64,000 bases of DNA. Origin: an uncultured Lachnospiraceae bacterium. Lineage in GTDB: Bacteria; Bacillota; Clostridia; Lachnospirales; Lachnospiraceae. Location of the stretch: contig CAJUJG010000004.1 in assembly GCA_910586715.1 (NCBI GenBank), forward strand, positions 83,541-147,540, in the 5' to 3' direction. Each line of letters starts with the position of its first letter. The stretch's first letter is position 1. Under the pieces are notes generated by a model. It saw only the letters and a program-made list of their open reading frames with translations, searched no databases and was not told the DNA's origin. The translations under genes and the position numbers were made by a program. Of the stretch, positions 45,985-56,544 are shown in pieces.

Positions 45985-48900
45985 ATGAACAGGAAAAAGA
46001 ATTGGTTTGTCAAGTTTTTATGCATGAATTTATCGTTATGTTTGGCAGTGCCAAGTATGCCGTTTGTGCAGGAGAATGCAGGGTATGTTTATGCGGCGGA
46101 GGCTGAGACGCAAGTACAGGATGCGGATAACGCCGAGGAAAAAGTGACACAAGTGTCAGAAAATGAGAAAGATGAAACGCAGGAAACAAAAACACAGGAA
46201 GAAAAAGTGACACAAGTGTCAGAAAATTCGGAAGTCGAGGGAACAACGCAGATAAACGAAACTGCAGAAACGAAAGCTACAGAAACGCCAGAACCAAGCG
46301 AAACAATACCAACAGAACCGGAATCAACCGAGATAATAGAAACAGAAGAACCGGAACCAACCGAGACAATAGAAACAGAAGAACCGGAATCAACCGAGAC
46401 AATAGAAACAGAAGAACCGGAATTAACCGAAACTCAGCTTGAGGAACTAGAAACAAACCAGGAAAATGACGATACGGAATACCTTGATTCATTACTCCAA
46501 AAGTTAAAAGAAAAGTACAGCAGCATGTACATAAATGAAGACGGATATTTTGCATATACAGACGAAAACGGTATGCTTCACACATATGATCCGTACGATC
46601 CCGAGCTATACAAAAATCTTTTGGGAAATGACGAAACCTACGAAGAAGAGGATAACGACTTAAACCAGTTTAATGCCGATAATTCTGACACAACCGTAAG
46701 CCCTTTCACAAAAAAGACATACACGCACGAAGATCATGTATTAAATAAAATTGTCAGACACGGTATCGATGTGTCAAAATATCAGGGTAATATTGACTGG
46801 AAAAAAGCGAAAAAAGCAGGCGTCCATTTTGCATTTGTCAGAGTAGGCTACAGGGGCTATGGTGACGACGCAAAATTAAACGGGGACGAGTATGCAAAGG
46901 ACAATATCAAAAATGCCGCCGATGCAGGCGTAAAAGTAGGCGTATATTTTTTCTCACAGGCAATTACAGAGCCGGAAGCATCAGAAGAAGCGGATTATAC
47001 AATCAAATTTTTAAAGGATAATGACCTGAAAAAATACATATCCCTTCCGATTATGATTGATTATGAATACACGGCAGGCGATACAAAGGGAAGGCTTGAG
47101 AAGGCAAATCTTTCTAAAAGAAAGCATCAGGATATTTGTGACAGATTTGTGAGAGATGTTCGCAGTGAGGGTTTTGATGGCGGTATTTATGCCAATTATC
47201 AAATGCTGACAAAGGATATGCAGCCGACCTCTTCTTCTATTTATGGCAAGACAAATTACTGGATTGCACGCTACAACGATAGAACGAAGTATTCCGATAA
47301 CTATCGGTTTTGGCAGTATTCTTCAAGTGGAAAAGTAGACGGCATTTCCGGCAGGGTAGACTGTAATTTTTGGTATCAGGACAAACGTAAAATTACGAAC
47401 TGCCGCGTTAGTATCGATACGGAAACAGATTACGTTGATGACATAAAAGAAGCGTTATGTATTTATGACAGCTCAAGAAAATACGAGCTTATAGAAGGAA
47501 AGGATTATGAAGTAACAGTAACGACACAGACTGTTATTGAAAACGAACAGGAGAAGGTAACCTATAAGCTTATTATGACCGGAATTGGCGAGTATGAAGG
47601 GCGAATGGAGCGGACTGTTACAAAGACGCAGCTTACCCTTTCCGAAGCAATGGTAAGCGATATTGCTCCGCAGGAATATACAGGTCTCGAAATCACGCAG
47701 GAAACCGGAATTAAATTAAAGGTAAATAACGGAAACGTAACACTTACGGAAGGCAAGGATTACACAATAAGCTATGCGGATAACATCAGCGCCGGTACAG
47801 GATATGTTATCATTACAGGCATGGGAAATTATACCGGAGAGGTACGCAAGGGATTCACGATTAGAGGAATGAAGCTCACAAAGGAAATGTTTGAGGAAAT
47901 TCCCGATGTGACGTATACCGGATATGATTTAGAAACTGACACAGGTGTCATAATTAGCGGTACAAATAAAAATATTGATTACAGGCTCATAGAAGGAATT
48001 GATTACACGCTGAAATACACCGCGAACAGAAATGCCGGCGAAGCAGAGGTAACTGTTGTCGGGATGGGCAACTATGCAGGAGAGCTGCCGCTTACCTTCC
48101 AAATCCTAAGTAAGGACTTTTCGCAGACCGCAATAGTCAGTGTCGGCGGTTCTTATGATACTTATGAAATGGCATACACAGGGAAGGCGTTAAAGCCGAG
48201 TGTTGCCGTGATGGAAAATGGTGAAAAGCTTTCAAGGAATGATTATACGGTAGAGTATGGAAATAATGTAGATATTGGCACGGAAGCTTATGTTCTGATA
48301 AAAGGAAAACGAAATTATACGGGTGAAGTAAAAAAATATTTTACAATTGTACCAAAAACGGAGAAACAGGCAAAGCTTTCCTCAAAAATGGTATCGTTAA
48401 AAAATATTTATCTATATACAGACGGTGGAGCGCCAGTACAGCCTGAGCTTTATGTCATAAGCGGTACGAAGCGTTTGGAACAGGATGTGGATTATACCGT
48501 AATTTATCAGGATAAGCGTGGCGCGCAGCTTTCTGAGATTACTGACGCCGGAGAATATAAGGTAATTGTAACGGGTATCGGTAAATACAGCGGAAAGGTG
48601 ACAAAGAAGCTGACGCTAATATCCGAAAACAATAAAGAGTTGGATGACAAACTGACAGAAGTGACACTTGTGTCAGAAATTGAGAGTCTGATTTATACCG
48701 GTAAAGCAGTGACGCCGCAGATAAAAGTAGTCGATAAGGTAAACGGTGCAGAGCTTATATTGGGAGCGGATTACAAAGTTTCTTATATTGATAATAAAAC
48801 TGCAGGGGCTGCAAGGATTGTCGTAAAAGGTAAGGGCGTATATAAGGGTGAGGTTGTAAAGACATTCGACATTCTGCCCAAGGACCTCGGGATAATGGCT

Positions 48901-50226
48901 CAGGAAACAGAAGGACAGCCGATTTTTCATGAAAATACAACCGTTAGCCTGAATCAATACACATATGTTTATAATGGTAAAAAACAGCAGCCGAAGCTTA
49001 CGATAAAAGACGGTAAAACGAACTTAAAGGAAAATAAAGATTTCAGAGTTGCTTACAGTGCCGCGGGCAATGCGGAAAATGCAGCAGCTCGCGCATATGC
49101 CGATAAATATACGATGACAGTTACATTTCAGGGAAATTATGCGGGGACCGCAACAATCCTTTATGAAATAACACCGGCGGATTTGAGTAAAATAAAGGTA
49201 AAGCTTAAAAATCAGCTTTATACTGGAAGTGAGATTTGTCCGGAGCTGAATCATATGGAAATCAAGCTTGGCAGTGCAAAGCTTGATGTTAAGGCAATGG
49301 AAGGAATTGTCTTAGAAGATTGGTACAATAATACGAACGTCGGCAACGCAGGATTTCGTATGACGGCTACTGAGGAAGCAAAGAATTTTGTAATCGGCAG
49401 CAAAAAAGATGACGTTAAATTTAAGATTGCCAAGAAACCGATGAAGGATAATGCAATTGCGATTACAGTAGGCGGCTTTGCGGTTTCTTCAAAAAACCAG
49501 TGTGATTTGGAGCTTGTGTACAATGACGGAATTGAGTATAACCAGTCCAATGGTGCGAAGGTGGAGATTCAGGATACGCAAACCGGTGTCGTGCTGGAGG
49601 AAGACAAGGATTATACGGTAAAATTTTCGAATAATAAGAATGCCGGAAATGCAAAGGTTAAGGTTACCGGTATTGGCGGTTACAGCGGATCAAGAAATAT
49701 TACCTTTAAGATTATTGGAAAGCCTTTGACGGATGAATGCCGTATTGAGCTTTCAAAGGACAGTTACGTATACAACAATACGGAGCGTAAGCCCACGGTA
49801 AAATTTTTCTATGGAAATATGCCGCTTAAAAATGGAAGAGATTTTACGGTATCATACAAAAACAACACGAATGCAGGCGAAGCAACGGTCATTGTAACCG
49901 GAAAAGGAAAATATGCCGGAACCATGACAAAGAATTTCACAATTCTTCCGAAGGAGGCAAAAAATGCTTCCAAAATTACGGTAAGCAATATTGCTGACCA
50001 AAAGTATACGGGAGAAGTGATTGTGCCGAAAGTAACGGTAACGGTTGACGGTGAGCAGCTTGTCAAAGGGAAGGACTACACGGTCAGCGTTTTGAACAGT
50101 ACAAGACTTACGTATGACTTGGATAAGAAAAAGCAAAAAGGTACTGCGACTATGATTATTACAGGTATTGGAAATTACAAAGGCACACTTGCAAAGAAGA
50201 GCTTCACGGTTTATAAAAATAATTAG
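45985..50226 (+). CDS. Secreted GH25 lysozyme with Ig-like repeat domains (1413 aa)
   Basis: A signal peptide (about 1-38), then a Thr/Glu/Pro-rich acidic stretch (TETIETEEPE repeats, about 95-150). The GH25 domain is about residues 255-465: HGIDVSKYQGNIDWKKAK and SLPIMIDYEYTAG carry the catalytic acidic residues; RFWQYSSSGKVDGISGRVDC closes it. Then about ten Ig-like repeats of 75-90 residues (YTGKALKPSVAVMENGEKLS type, each with DYTVxYxNN and AxVxVxGxGNY). It should cleave peptidoglycan. The repeats match those at the end of the 2067-aa protein. No anchor motif is seen. Confidence 0.93.
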   Translation: MNRKKNWFVKFLCMNLSLCLAVPSMPFVQENAGYVYAAEAETQVQDADNAEEKVTQVSENEKDETQETKTQEEKVTQVSENSEVEGTTQINETAETKATETPEPSETIPTEPESTEIIETEEPEPTETIETEEPESTETIETEEPELTETQLEELETNQENDDTEYLDSLLQKLKEKYSSMYINEDGYFAYTDENGMLHTYDPYDPELYKNLLGNDETYEEEDNDLNQFNADNSDTTVSPFTKKTYTHEDHVLNKIVRHGIDVSKYQGNIDWKKAKKAGVHFAFVRVGYRGYGDDAKLNGDEYAKDNIKNAADAGVKVGVYFFSQAITEPEASEEADYTIKFLKDNDLKKYISLPIMIDYEYTAGDTKGRLEKANLSKRKHQDICDRFVRDVRSEGFDGGIYANYQMLTKDMQPTSSSIYGKTNYWIARYNDRTKYSDNYRFWQYSSSGKVDGISGRVDCNFWYQDKRKITNCRVSIDTETDYVDDIKEALCIYDSSRKYELIEGKDYEVTVTTQTVIENEQEKVTYKLIMTGIGEYEGRMERTVTKTQLTLSEAMVSDIAPQEYTGLEITQETGIKLKVNNGNVTLTEGKDYTISYADNISAGTGYVIITGMGNYTGEVRKGFTIRGMKLTKEMFEEIPDVTYTGYDLETDTGVIISGTNKNIDYRLIEGIDYTLKYTANRNAGEAEVTVVGMGNYAGELPLTFQILSKDFSQTAIVSVGGSYDTYEMAYTGKALKPSVAVMENGEKLSRNDYTVEYGNNVDIGTEAYVLIKGKRNYTGEVKKYFTIVPKTEKQAKLSSKMVSLKNIYLYTDGGAPVQPELYVISGTKRLEQDVDYTVIYQDKRGAQLSEITDAGEYKVIVTGIGKYSGKVTKKLTLISENNKELDDKLTEVTLVSEIESLIYTGKAVTPQIKVVDKVNGAELILGADYKVSYIDNKTAGAARIVVKGKGVYKGEVVKTFDILPKDLGIMAQETEGQPIFHENTTVSLNQYTYVYNGKKQQPKLTIKDGKTNLKENKDFRVAYSAAGNAENAAARAYADKYTMTVTFQGNYAGTATILYEITPADLSKIKVKLKNQLYTGSEICPELNHMEIKLGSAKLDVKAMEGIVLEDWYNNTNVGNAGFRMTATEEAKNFVIGSKKDDVKFKIAKKPMKDNAIAITVGGFAVSSKNQCDLELVYNDGIEYNQSNGAKVEIQDTQTGVVLEEDKDYTVKFSNNKNAGNAKVKVTGIGGYSGSRNITFKIIGKPLTDECRIELSKDSYVYNNTERKPTVKFFYGNMPLKNGRDFTVSYKNNTNAGEATVIVTGKGKYAGTMTKNFTILPKEAKNASKITVSNIADQKYTGEVIVPKVTVTVDGEQLVKGKDYTVSVLNSTRLTYDLDKKKQKGTATMIITGIGNYKGTLAKKSFTVYKNN

Positions 50227-50244
50227 TTTGAAATGGGGATTCCT

Positions 50245-50835
50245 ATGAGTCTTACACAGCTGCAAAAGCTTGAATTAAATAAAAGAACGGATAAAATATT
50301 ACATGCGCCCTCCAACGCTCCGGCGGGAGGGCAGCAGCTTGAAATTGCATTTGCTGCAGATTTATCGGGCTGTATTGACGAGGTAAATCAGTCCATAAAA
50401 GACGCAGCCGCGTCGTTGAAATCACATGATAAAATATTTCAAAATGTGCGGAGTAATCTGATATACTGGGGAAACGGAAAAATTATTATAAGAGCGACTC
50501 CGATGTCATTTATTCAAATGGGCAAAGCGTTTGAAGGCATTGTTGGAGATACTGTTGAAAACTCTGTTGAGAACAGGGATAAAAATGTGGATAAACCGCC
50601 GTATTTTGAAGATTTATGTGGATTTCTCAAGCTTTATGGCGCGCGGTGCAGATGTGTCCTGCTTTTTCTGAATGAAACTTATGAAGAGTTTGAAAAACAG
50701 TATTTCAGGGTAAAGGATACAGAGAAAGCGAAGGAGAATTTAAATCCGTTTTTAAAACATAGATTACTGGTAATAACAAAGGACAAAATGGTTACGGGAA
50801 GTGAAATTTTAATGAAATTAATCACAAATAAATAA
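50245..50835 (+). CDS. Hypothetical protein, possibly a diverged VWA-like domain
   Basis: 196 residues from ATG 50245, with GGGG seven bases before; the ATG at 50233 is less likely. LEIAFAADLSGCIDEVNQSI resembles a VWA strand with a DxSxS-like loop (here DLSGC). RCVLLFLNETYEEFEKQYF and HRLLVITKDKMVTGSEIL are strand-helix patterns. The MIDAS is incomplete, so the assignment is weak. Soluble, no signal. It lies 18 bases after the GH25 gene and 30 bases before the ABC gene. Confidence 0.55.
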   Translation: MSLTQLQKLELNKRTDKILHAPSNAPAGGQQLEIAFAADLSGCIDEVNQSIKDAAASLKSHDKIFQNVRSNLIYWGNGKIIIRATPMSFIQMGKAFEGIVGDTVENSVENRDKNVDKPPYFEDLCGFLKLYGARCRCVLLFLNETYEEFEKQYFRVKDTEKAKENLNPFLKHRLLVITKDKMVTGSEILMKLITNK

Positions 50836-50864
50836 AAAAGGATTCCGTAGCATGAGGTGAAGGA

Positions 50865-52625
50865 ATGGAAAATAAGGAATATTCGACAGGTGCGCTGATT
50901 CAGCGTTTCCTGCCATATTTTAAGCCATATAGAAGGACGCTTTATATGGACTTATTTTGTGCGGCACTGACGACGGCTTGCGAAATTGTGCTGCCTTTAA
51001 TTATCAGAATGATTACAAACACAGCCCTTCAGGATGTGGCGCTTTTAACGGCGCGCATGGTGACAGGGCTTGCGTTTGTTTATTTTGTATTGCGTATAAT
51101 AGACGCGATTGTTAATTTTTACATGGCAGACGTCGGTCATGTCATGGGTGCAAAAATCGAGACAGACATGCGGCGCGACGCCTATGCGCATTTACAGCAG
51201 CTCTCAAATACGTATTTTAATAATACAAAAGTGGGACAGATTATGGGACGAATCACAAACGATTTGTTCGACGTGACGGAATTTGCGCACCATTGTCCTG
51301 AAGAGTTTTTTATTGCCGGATTGAAAATTGTTATTTCGTTTATCATACTGGCGCGTATTAATTTTGCGCTGACGCTGATTGTATTTGTGTTTGTGCCGAT
51401 TATGACAATTGTCTGCCGGATGATTAATAAAAAAATGCGCAAAACATTCAGTATGCAGCGCAATCAAATCGGTGAGTTAAATGCGAAAATTGAGGACAGT
51501 CTTTTAGGACAAAAGGTTGTGAAAGCATTCACAAACGAAGCGCTTGAATCGCAGAAATTTGAGGACGGCAACCAGGAATTTCTGAAAATAAAGACACATG
51601 CCTATGTGATTATGGGTATTTTCAGTACGTCAACGAGAGTATTTGACGGGTTTATGTATTTGGCAGTTATTCTTGGCGGCGGCTTTTTCTTAATGAACGG
51701 CAGGATACTGCCCGGCGATATGGTGGCGTATGTAATGTATGTGACAACGCTGATTGCCACGATACGAAGAATTATCGAATTTGCGGAGCAGTTCCAGCGG
51801 GGTATTACTGGAATTGAACGTTTTTTGCAGATTATGGATGCCGATATTGAAATCTTTGATGAAGCGGATGCGCAGGATATTGAAAATCCGAAGGGTGAGA
51901 TTGTGTTCCGTGATGTAAGCTTTGAATATCCGGACGACCATAATAAGGTGTTTACCAATTTGAATTTGGAAATCCATGCCGGAGAAAAGCTTGCGATTGT
52001 CGGACCTTCAGGCGGCGGTAAGACGACTTTGTGCAATCTGATACCGCGATTTTATGATGTGTCGAAGGGTGAAATCATGCTCGACGGGAAGAATATTAAG
52101 AAGATTACGCTAAAGAGCCTGCGGCAGAGCATCGGTGTTGTGCAGCAGGAGGTTTATCTGTTTTCGGGGACGGTTTATGAAAATATTGCCTATGGAAAGC
52201 CGGGCGCTTCTTATGACGAGGTTATGGCGGCGGCAAAGCGCGCCGGTGCGGACGAGTTTATTCAGAATTTAAAGGACAAATATGACACATATGTCGGTGA
52301 GCGGGGCGTAAAGCTTTCGGGCGGGCAGAAGCAGCGGATTAGTATTGCAAGGGTATTTTTGAAAAATCCGCCGATACTGATACTTGACGAAGCAACCTCG
52401 GCGTTGGATAATGAGAGTGAGTATGCGGTGGCAAAATCTTTGAATGAGCTTGCGAAAGGCAGGACGACGCTAACCATTGCACACAGGCTTTCCACGATAC
52501 GGGGTTCTGACAGGATACTGGTGCTGACGGACGCTGGAATTGTTGAAGAAGGAAGTCATGATGCGCTTATGGAACAGGGCGGTATTTATCATGGACTGTA
52601 TACAATGGCGAACGAAATCAAATAA
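50865..52625 (+). CDS. ABC exporter, fused membrane and ATPase domains
   Basis: 586 residues. Six membrane segments (about 20-310) are followed by an ATPase domain (about 345-586): Walker A GPSGGGKTTLCN, Q-loop VQQEVYLFSG, signature KLSGGQKQRISIARVFLKNP, Walker B ILILDEATSALDNESE and the H-loop AHRLSTI. It is an MsbA/lipid- or peptide-type half exporter, homodimeric or paired with a partner not seen here. It starts after GAGGTG at 50852-50857. The cargo is unknown. Confidence 0.95.
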   Translation: MENKEYSTGALIQRFLPYFKPYRRTLYMDLFCAALTTACEIVLPLIIRMITNTALQDVALLTARMVTGLAFVYFVLRIIDAIVNFYMADVGHVMGAKIETDMRRDAYAHLQQLSNTYFNNTKVGQIMGRITNDLFDVTEFAHHCPEEFFIAGLKIVISFIILARINFALTLIVFVFVPIMTIVCRMINKKMRKTFSMQRNQIGELNAKIEDSLLGQKVVKAFTNEALESQKFEDGNQEFLKIKTHAYVIMGIFSTSTRVFDGFMYLAVILGGGFFLMNGRILPGDMVAYVMYVTTLIATIRRIIEFAEQFQRGITGIERFLQIMDADIEIFDEADAQDIENPKGEIVFRDVSFEYPDDHNKVFTNLNLEIHAGEKLAIVGPSGGGKTTLCNLIPRFYDVSKGEIMLDGKNIKKITLKSLRQSIGVVQQEVYLFSGTVYENIAYGKPGASYDEVMAAAKRAGADEFIQNLKDKYDTYVGERGVKLSGGQKQRISIARVFLKNPPILILDEATSALDNESEYAVAKSLNELAKGRTTLTIAHRLSTIRGSDRILVLTDAGIVEEGSHDALMEQGGIYHGLYTMANEIK

Positions 52626-52644
52626 TGGAGGAAAATGACAGCAG

Positions 52645-53613
52645 ATGGCAGAAGAAAACAAACGAGGGCTTGTTGGGGTAACGGATAAGAAGGTGGAGAC
52701 AAAACGTCTCCTGATATTTTTTGCGCTTTGTTACGGCGTGACGTGGGTTACGGAGATTTTTGGCGTCATTCCGATGTATCGAAGCGGTGATGTGGAGATT
52801 GTAAAGGACGCCGCGGATCTGATTTCGCAGATTATGCTTGCGCCCGCTTTGGCGGCTTTGGTAACAAGGCTGTTTACGAGAGAGGGACTTGTAAAATCGG
52901 GATTTCAGTTTAATTTTTCGGAGCAGCGGTTTTTGTTTTTGTTTGGCTGGTTCGGGATGTCTGTACTTACGTTTGCCGGCGCGGTAATTTACTTTTTGGT
53001 ATTTCGGGACAATTTTGATCCGAATATGACAAATTTTGTAGCATCATACAGTGAGAGTGCGGCGGGCGCAGGCGCGCAGATTACGCCGGTAGAAATTGTG
53101 GCAGGCGTGAAGACGGATTTGCTTGTGAAATTTTTCACGGCAGCAGTGCTTGATTTTATCAATGCGTTTGGCGAAGAATGGGGATTTCGGGCATTTCTTT
53201 TACCGAAGCTTTTCCGAAAGGTTGGTACCATTCCTGCAATGATTATCACTGGATTTGCCTCCGGTTTATGGTATGCGCCGTTGGTGACAATCGGGTATTA
53301 TTATGGTGAGGGAAACAGTGGTTTTCCGATAGTGAATATTATTGCGATGTGTCTGTTTGGTACGGTTACAGGTATTATTTATGCATTCCTTACGTTGCGT
53401 ACGGGAAGTATTTTCCCTGCGGTATTTGCACACAGTGCGATAAACGTTATGATGGGACAGGCGTCACAGTTTACGTTTGATGGCGGAAATTTCTTTGTAG
53501 GTCCGGCTCCGACAGGTATTTTGGCGGGAATACCGCTGATAATTACAGCCGTGATTTGCTTAATTCATATTCATAAGTATCCGGTACAGGCAAGCGTTGA
53601 GGAAGATGAATAA
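52645..53613 (+). CDS. CPBP intramembrane metalloprotease
   Basis: 322 residues with about seven membrane segments. The catalytic motif of the CPBP (CAAX protease/bacteriocin-processing) family is present as EEWGFRAFLLPKLF (EExxxR), and FAHSAINVMMG carries the conserved His. These proteases process or mature peptides in the membrane, including bacteriocin and self-immunity functions. It lies 19 bases after the exporter gene, so the two may act together. Confidence 0.92.
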   Translation: MAEENKRGLVGVTDKKVETKRLLIFFALCYGVTWVTEIFGVIPMYRSGDVEIVKDAADLISQIMLAPALAALVTRLFTREGLVKSGFQFNFSEQRFLFLFGWFGMSVLTFAGAVIYFLVFRDNFDPNMTNFVASYSESAAGAGAQITPVEIVAGVKTDLLVKFFTAAVLDFINAFGEEWGFRAFLLPKLFRKVGTIPAMIITGFASGLWYAPLVTIGYYYGEGNSGFPIVNIIAMCLFGTVTGIIYAFLTLRTGSIFPAVFAHSAINVMMGQASQFTFDGGNFFVGPAPTGILAGIPLIITAVICLIHIHKYPVQASVEEDE

Positions 53614-53629
53614 TATTATCACAAAAAGT

Positions 53630-53667
53630 AAAACCCTTGGGCAAATCAAATCGCTCAAGGGTTTTTG
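53630..53667 (+). terminator. Terminator after the CPBP gene
   Basis: AAAACCCTTG (53630-53639) and CAAGGGTTTT (53656-53665) form a 10-bp stem, followed by T. It also lies near the end of the convergent hemerythrin gene. Confidence 0.85.
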
Positions 53668-53684
53668 TGTGTCATTATAAGGAA

Positions 53685-54506
53685 TTATTGTAGGGGTATT
53701 TTTTTATCTGTATGTAAAATATGGTTGACAAGCCATCCCAGTAAAAATTCCAAAAGCTGCTGCAAGGATTCTTGGGGATTTTCATCAATTTCCGAAAGAT
53801 TAATGTTCTCAAGTTTCTGAATAAAGGCATCATGTGCACGTCTTTGTGCCTCAAGCCCTTCATAGTGAATGCTTTCCATGTACTCTTCTTCGTCTGCAAA
53901 ATGTTCTTTTGTATATTCTTTCAGATTGTCTAAAATATCAAGGATTTTATCATAACCGGAAGCTGCATCGTATGATTTTACCAAACGGTTTGCCTGATCG
54001 ACAATGCGGAAAAGCTCTTTATGCTCGTTGTCAATCAGTTCGATGCCAATCAGGTAATCATCCGTAAATTCACAGGGATTTTCGCGCACCATCCACTCCT
54101 CAAGAGGGGGTAGCTTCCCGATTAAAACATCGCTTCCGATAATGTGGCGGTAAAGCCATTTTGCAAGAAAATTGACTAGTTCAGTCAAAACTCGCTGCTG
54201 TTCGTCAATATCATCAATGTTGACAAACTCATAATCGCGGATTTTTTCACGGAAAAATGCATGCTGTGCGCGCTGGCGGATAATTTCAGGGTCGCATATC
54301 TGCACCATATAATCCTCCTCGTGCGTAAAATGCTGTTCCGCGTAGTAGTCAAGCTCCTCAATAATTTCTTTTAAATCCTGATAGCGGTCGCTGCAGAAAT
54401 CGTTTGCAAGCATTGTTCCGGCTTTATTTAAGAGTGAAAATAAAGTCCTGTGCTCCTCGTCAATCTGCTCTATTCCTATTAAACAGTCGTCCGTAAATTG
54501 AAACAT
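53685..54506 (-). CDS. Tandem bacteriohemerythrin (two hemerythrin domains)
   Basis: 273 residues holding two hemerythrin domains (about 1-130 and 140-273). Each has the diiron ligand set: domain 1 DEEHRTLF, HFTHEEDYM, AQHAFF and YRHIIGSD; domain 2 DNEHKELF, HFADEEEYM, RRAHDAF and VNHILHTD. Single-domain forms (about 130 aa) are usual; this is a fusion. These proteins bind O2 and may sense or scavenge it in anaerobes. It is divergent from an MCP gene. Confidence 0.93.
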   Translation of the reverse strand: MFQFTDDCLIGIEQIDEEHRTLFSLLNKAGTMLANDFCSDRYQDLKEIIEELDYYAEQHFTHEEDYMVQICDPEIIRQRAQHAFFREKIRDYEFVNIDDIDEQQRVLTELVNFLAKWLYRHIIGSDVLIGKLPPLEEWMVRENPCEFTDDYLIGIELIDNEHKELFRIVDQANRLVKSYDAASGYDKILDILDNLKEYTKEHFADEEEYMESIHYEGLEAQRRAHDAFIQKLENINLSEIDENPQESLQQLLEFLLGWLVNHILHTDKKIPLQ

Positions 54507-54641
54507 GATACTCCTCCATTCATCTTGTAATATTTAAAATTACGTTTCTTGTCTTTGTTTTGCCAAAACATATTGCTTTTGTGAACATTCTATCACAATC
54601 AGTATAAAATGGGAATAAATAATTAGAACAAATAAACAAGT

Positions 54642-54675
54642 ATTGGTTGCCAATAAAAAAGGGAAATAGTATAAT
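54642..54675 (+). promoter_or_regulatory. Promoter of the MCP at 54742
   Basis: TTGCCA (54647-54652), 17 bases, TATAAT (54670-54675). ATTGG TTG CCAAT (54642-54654), a short inverted repeat, overlaps the -35 and may be an operator. Confidence 0.7.
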
Positions 54676-54741
54676 ATTACATATATGAGGGGGAATTTTT
54701 GCAGCTGGTTGTTGTATTGTGTAAAAAGAGGGAGCATTTAT

Positions 54742-56469
54742 ATGAAACAAAAGACACGTAAATTAAGTATTCGTTACAAAATTATTTTTCCTGCAACATT
54801 TCTGATTATTTTAGTATGCCTGATTATCGGTGGAAACTCCTATATGAGAATACGAAACAGCATGATTGATATGGCAGTGGAAGAAGCATCGTTAGCTGCC
54901 AAAATTGCGGCAAAATCCGTTAATCCTACATGGGTAGCAGGCATTGCATCGGAAAAGGAGGGTTCAATAACTTATAATTTACTGTTATCTCAATTGACCA
55001 AATTGCGGGACGAGTGCGGAATGTTGTATATGTATACCGTATATCTTGCGGATGGAAAGAGTTATTACGGACTTGATACGGATGAAAGTGAAAATCATTG
55101 TGCGATAGGTGATGAGTTTTCTGCAGACTATGAGGTTTTGCTTCCTGTCATGGACGGAGAAATTATTTCAACAAAAGAGATTGAAAGCTATGAGGATGAA
55201 TACCTGCTTTCCGTATATGCGCCGGTATATGACGGGGAAACCGGACAGACAGTGGTCGGTATTCTTGCCTGTGATTATAATGCCGGCAGTGCAGTAGAAA
55301 AGATTAATATAACAATCAAAAGTGTTGTGATTATTTCGATTATATGCATGATTTTGGCGGTACTTATTATGAATATTATTGTTCAGGCGATTATGGGAAA
55401 TCTCCTTGTTATTAATCAGAAAATTTATGATTTGGTAAACAATGAGGGTGATTTGACACAGACGCTTGAAGTAAAGAGCGGTGATGAGACAGAGCTTATT
55501 GCAGGTAATGTAAATGGGCTTTTGGCACATATGCGTGAAATCATGCAGAATATATCGGCAAATTCGATAAGTATTAAAGATTCTTCCAACAGTATGGTTG
55601 ACAGTGTTTCGGATGCAGAATTGAATATTACGGATGTGTCTGCAACAATGGAGCAAATGAGCGCGGCAATGCAGGAGACGTCGGCATCCATGAATCAAAT
55701 TGCGGAATCTGTAAATCAGATTTATCAACAGGTTGAAGAAATCTATGAAAAGTCAAAAGACGGAATGAATAATACGGATAAAATCCGCACAAAAGCGCAG
55801 CAGATTCGCGCGGATGCCCTTGAAATTCAAAGTAGTGCGAAAAATCAGGTAGAGCATATGACTGCCATAATGAATGAAAAAATCGAGCGTTCCAAAGCAG
55901 TGCAGGAAATCAGCGAGTTGACGGAAAACATTCTCAATATCACGGAGCAGACAAATCTTCTTTCCCTCAACGCCTCTATTGAAGCCGCCCGTGCAGGAGA
56001 AGCCGGAAAAGGATTTGCAGTCGTGGCGGACGAAATCGGAAAGCTTGCAAGCAGCTCTGCCGAAACCGCCGAAAAAATCCAACTGGTGAGCAGGGAAGTT
56101 ATTACGGCAGTAGACGATCTTTCTAACGAAGCGGAAATTATGGTTGAATTTGTTAATAACACTGCTATGAGCGGTTATAAAACGCTCGTGGATACCAGTG
56201 ATAATTATCAGAACGATGCGGGCAGCTTTTACGGAATAATGAACAGATTTTCGCAGACTGCCAGCGATTTACGCCAAAATATGGACAGCATTAAAGAAGC
56301 GGTTGAAGCAATCAATATTGCAGTGGAAGAAAGTGCAAAGGGAGTCACGAATGTATCGGAGATGTCCGTTAACCTGACGGAAATCGTAAACACTATCAGC
56401 GAAGAAGCCCAAGGCAATCAGGAAATCGCAGGTCGGCTTAACAATGAGGTTGGGAAGTTTAAAATATAA
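54742..56469 (+). CDS. Methyl-accepting chemotaxis protein with extracytoplasmic sensor
   Basis: 575 residues from ATG 54742 ([20 protein letters not shown]), with GAGGGAG upstream. Membrane segments at about 12-33 and 196-217 flank an extracytoplasmic sensor domain (double-CACHE-like; [17 protein letters not shown]). A HAMP region follows, then the signalling domain (about 300-575) with the hairpin tip [20 protein letters not shown] and [20 protein letters not shown]. It faces a hemerythrin gene divergently. A terminator follows. Confidence 0.95.
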   Translation: MKQKTRKLSIRYKIIFPATFLIILVCLIIGGNSYMRIRNSMIDMAVEEASLAAKIAAKSVNPTWVAGIASEKEGSITYNLLLSQLTKLRDECGMLYMYTVYLADGKSYYGLDTDESENHCAIGDEFSADYEVLLPVMDGEIISTKEIESYEDEYLLSVYAPVYDGETGQTVVGILACDYNAGSAVEKINITIKSVVIISIICMILAVLIMNIIVQAIMGNLLVINQKIYDLVNNEGDLTQTLEVKSGDETELIAGNVNGLLAHMREIMQNISANSISIKDSSNSMVDSVSDAELNITDVSATMEQMSAAMQETSASMNQIAESVNQIYQQVEEIYEKSKDGMNNTDKIRTKAQQIRADALEIQSSAKNQVEHMTAIMNEKIERSKAVQEISELTENILNITEQTNLLSLNASIEAARAGEAGKGFAVVADEIGKLASSSAETAEKIQLVSREVITAVDDLSNEAEIMVEFVNNTAMSGYKTLVDTSDNYQNDAGSFYGIMNRFSQTASDLRQNMDSIKEAVEAINIAVEESAKGVTNVSEMSVNLTEIVNTISEEAQGNQEIAGRLNNEVGKFKI

Positions 56470-56498
56470 TGAGTGAAAAGATTGTATCCTATAACGCT

Positions 56499-56530
56499 AA
56501 AAAAGCATTGAAAATTTTCAATGCTTTTTT
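56499..56530. terminator. Bidirectional terminator between convergent MCP genes
   Basis: A perfect 32-base palindrome: AAAAAAGCATTGAAAA joined directly to TTTTCAATGCTTTTTT. A and T ends provide T-runs on both strands. Confidence 0.9.
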
Positions 56531-56544
56531 AAACTTATTCAATA

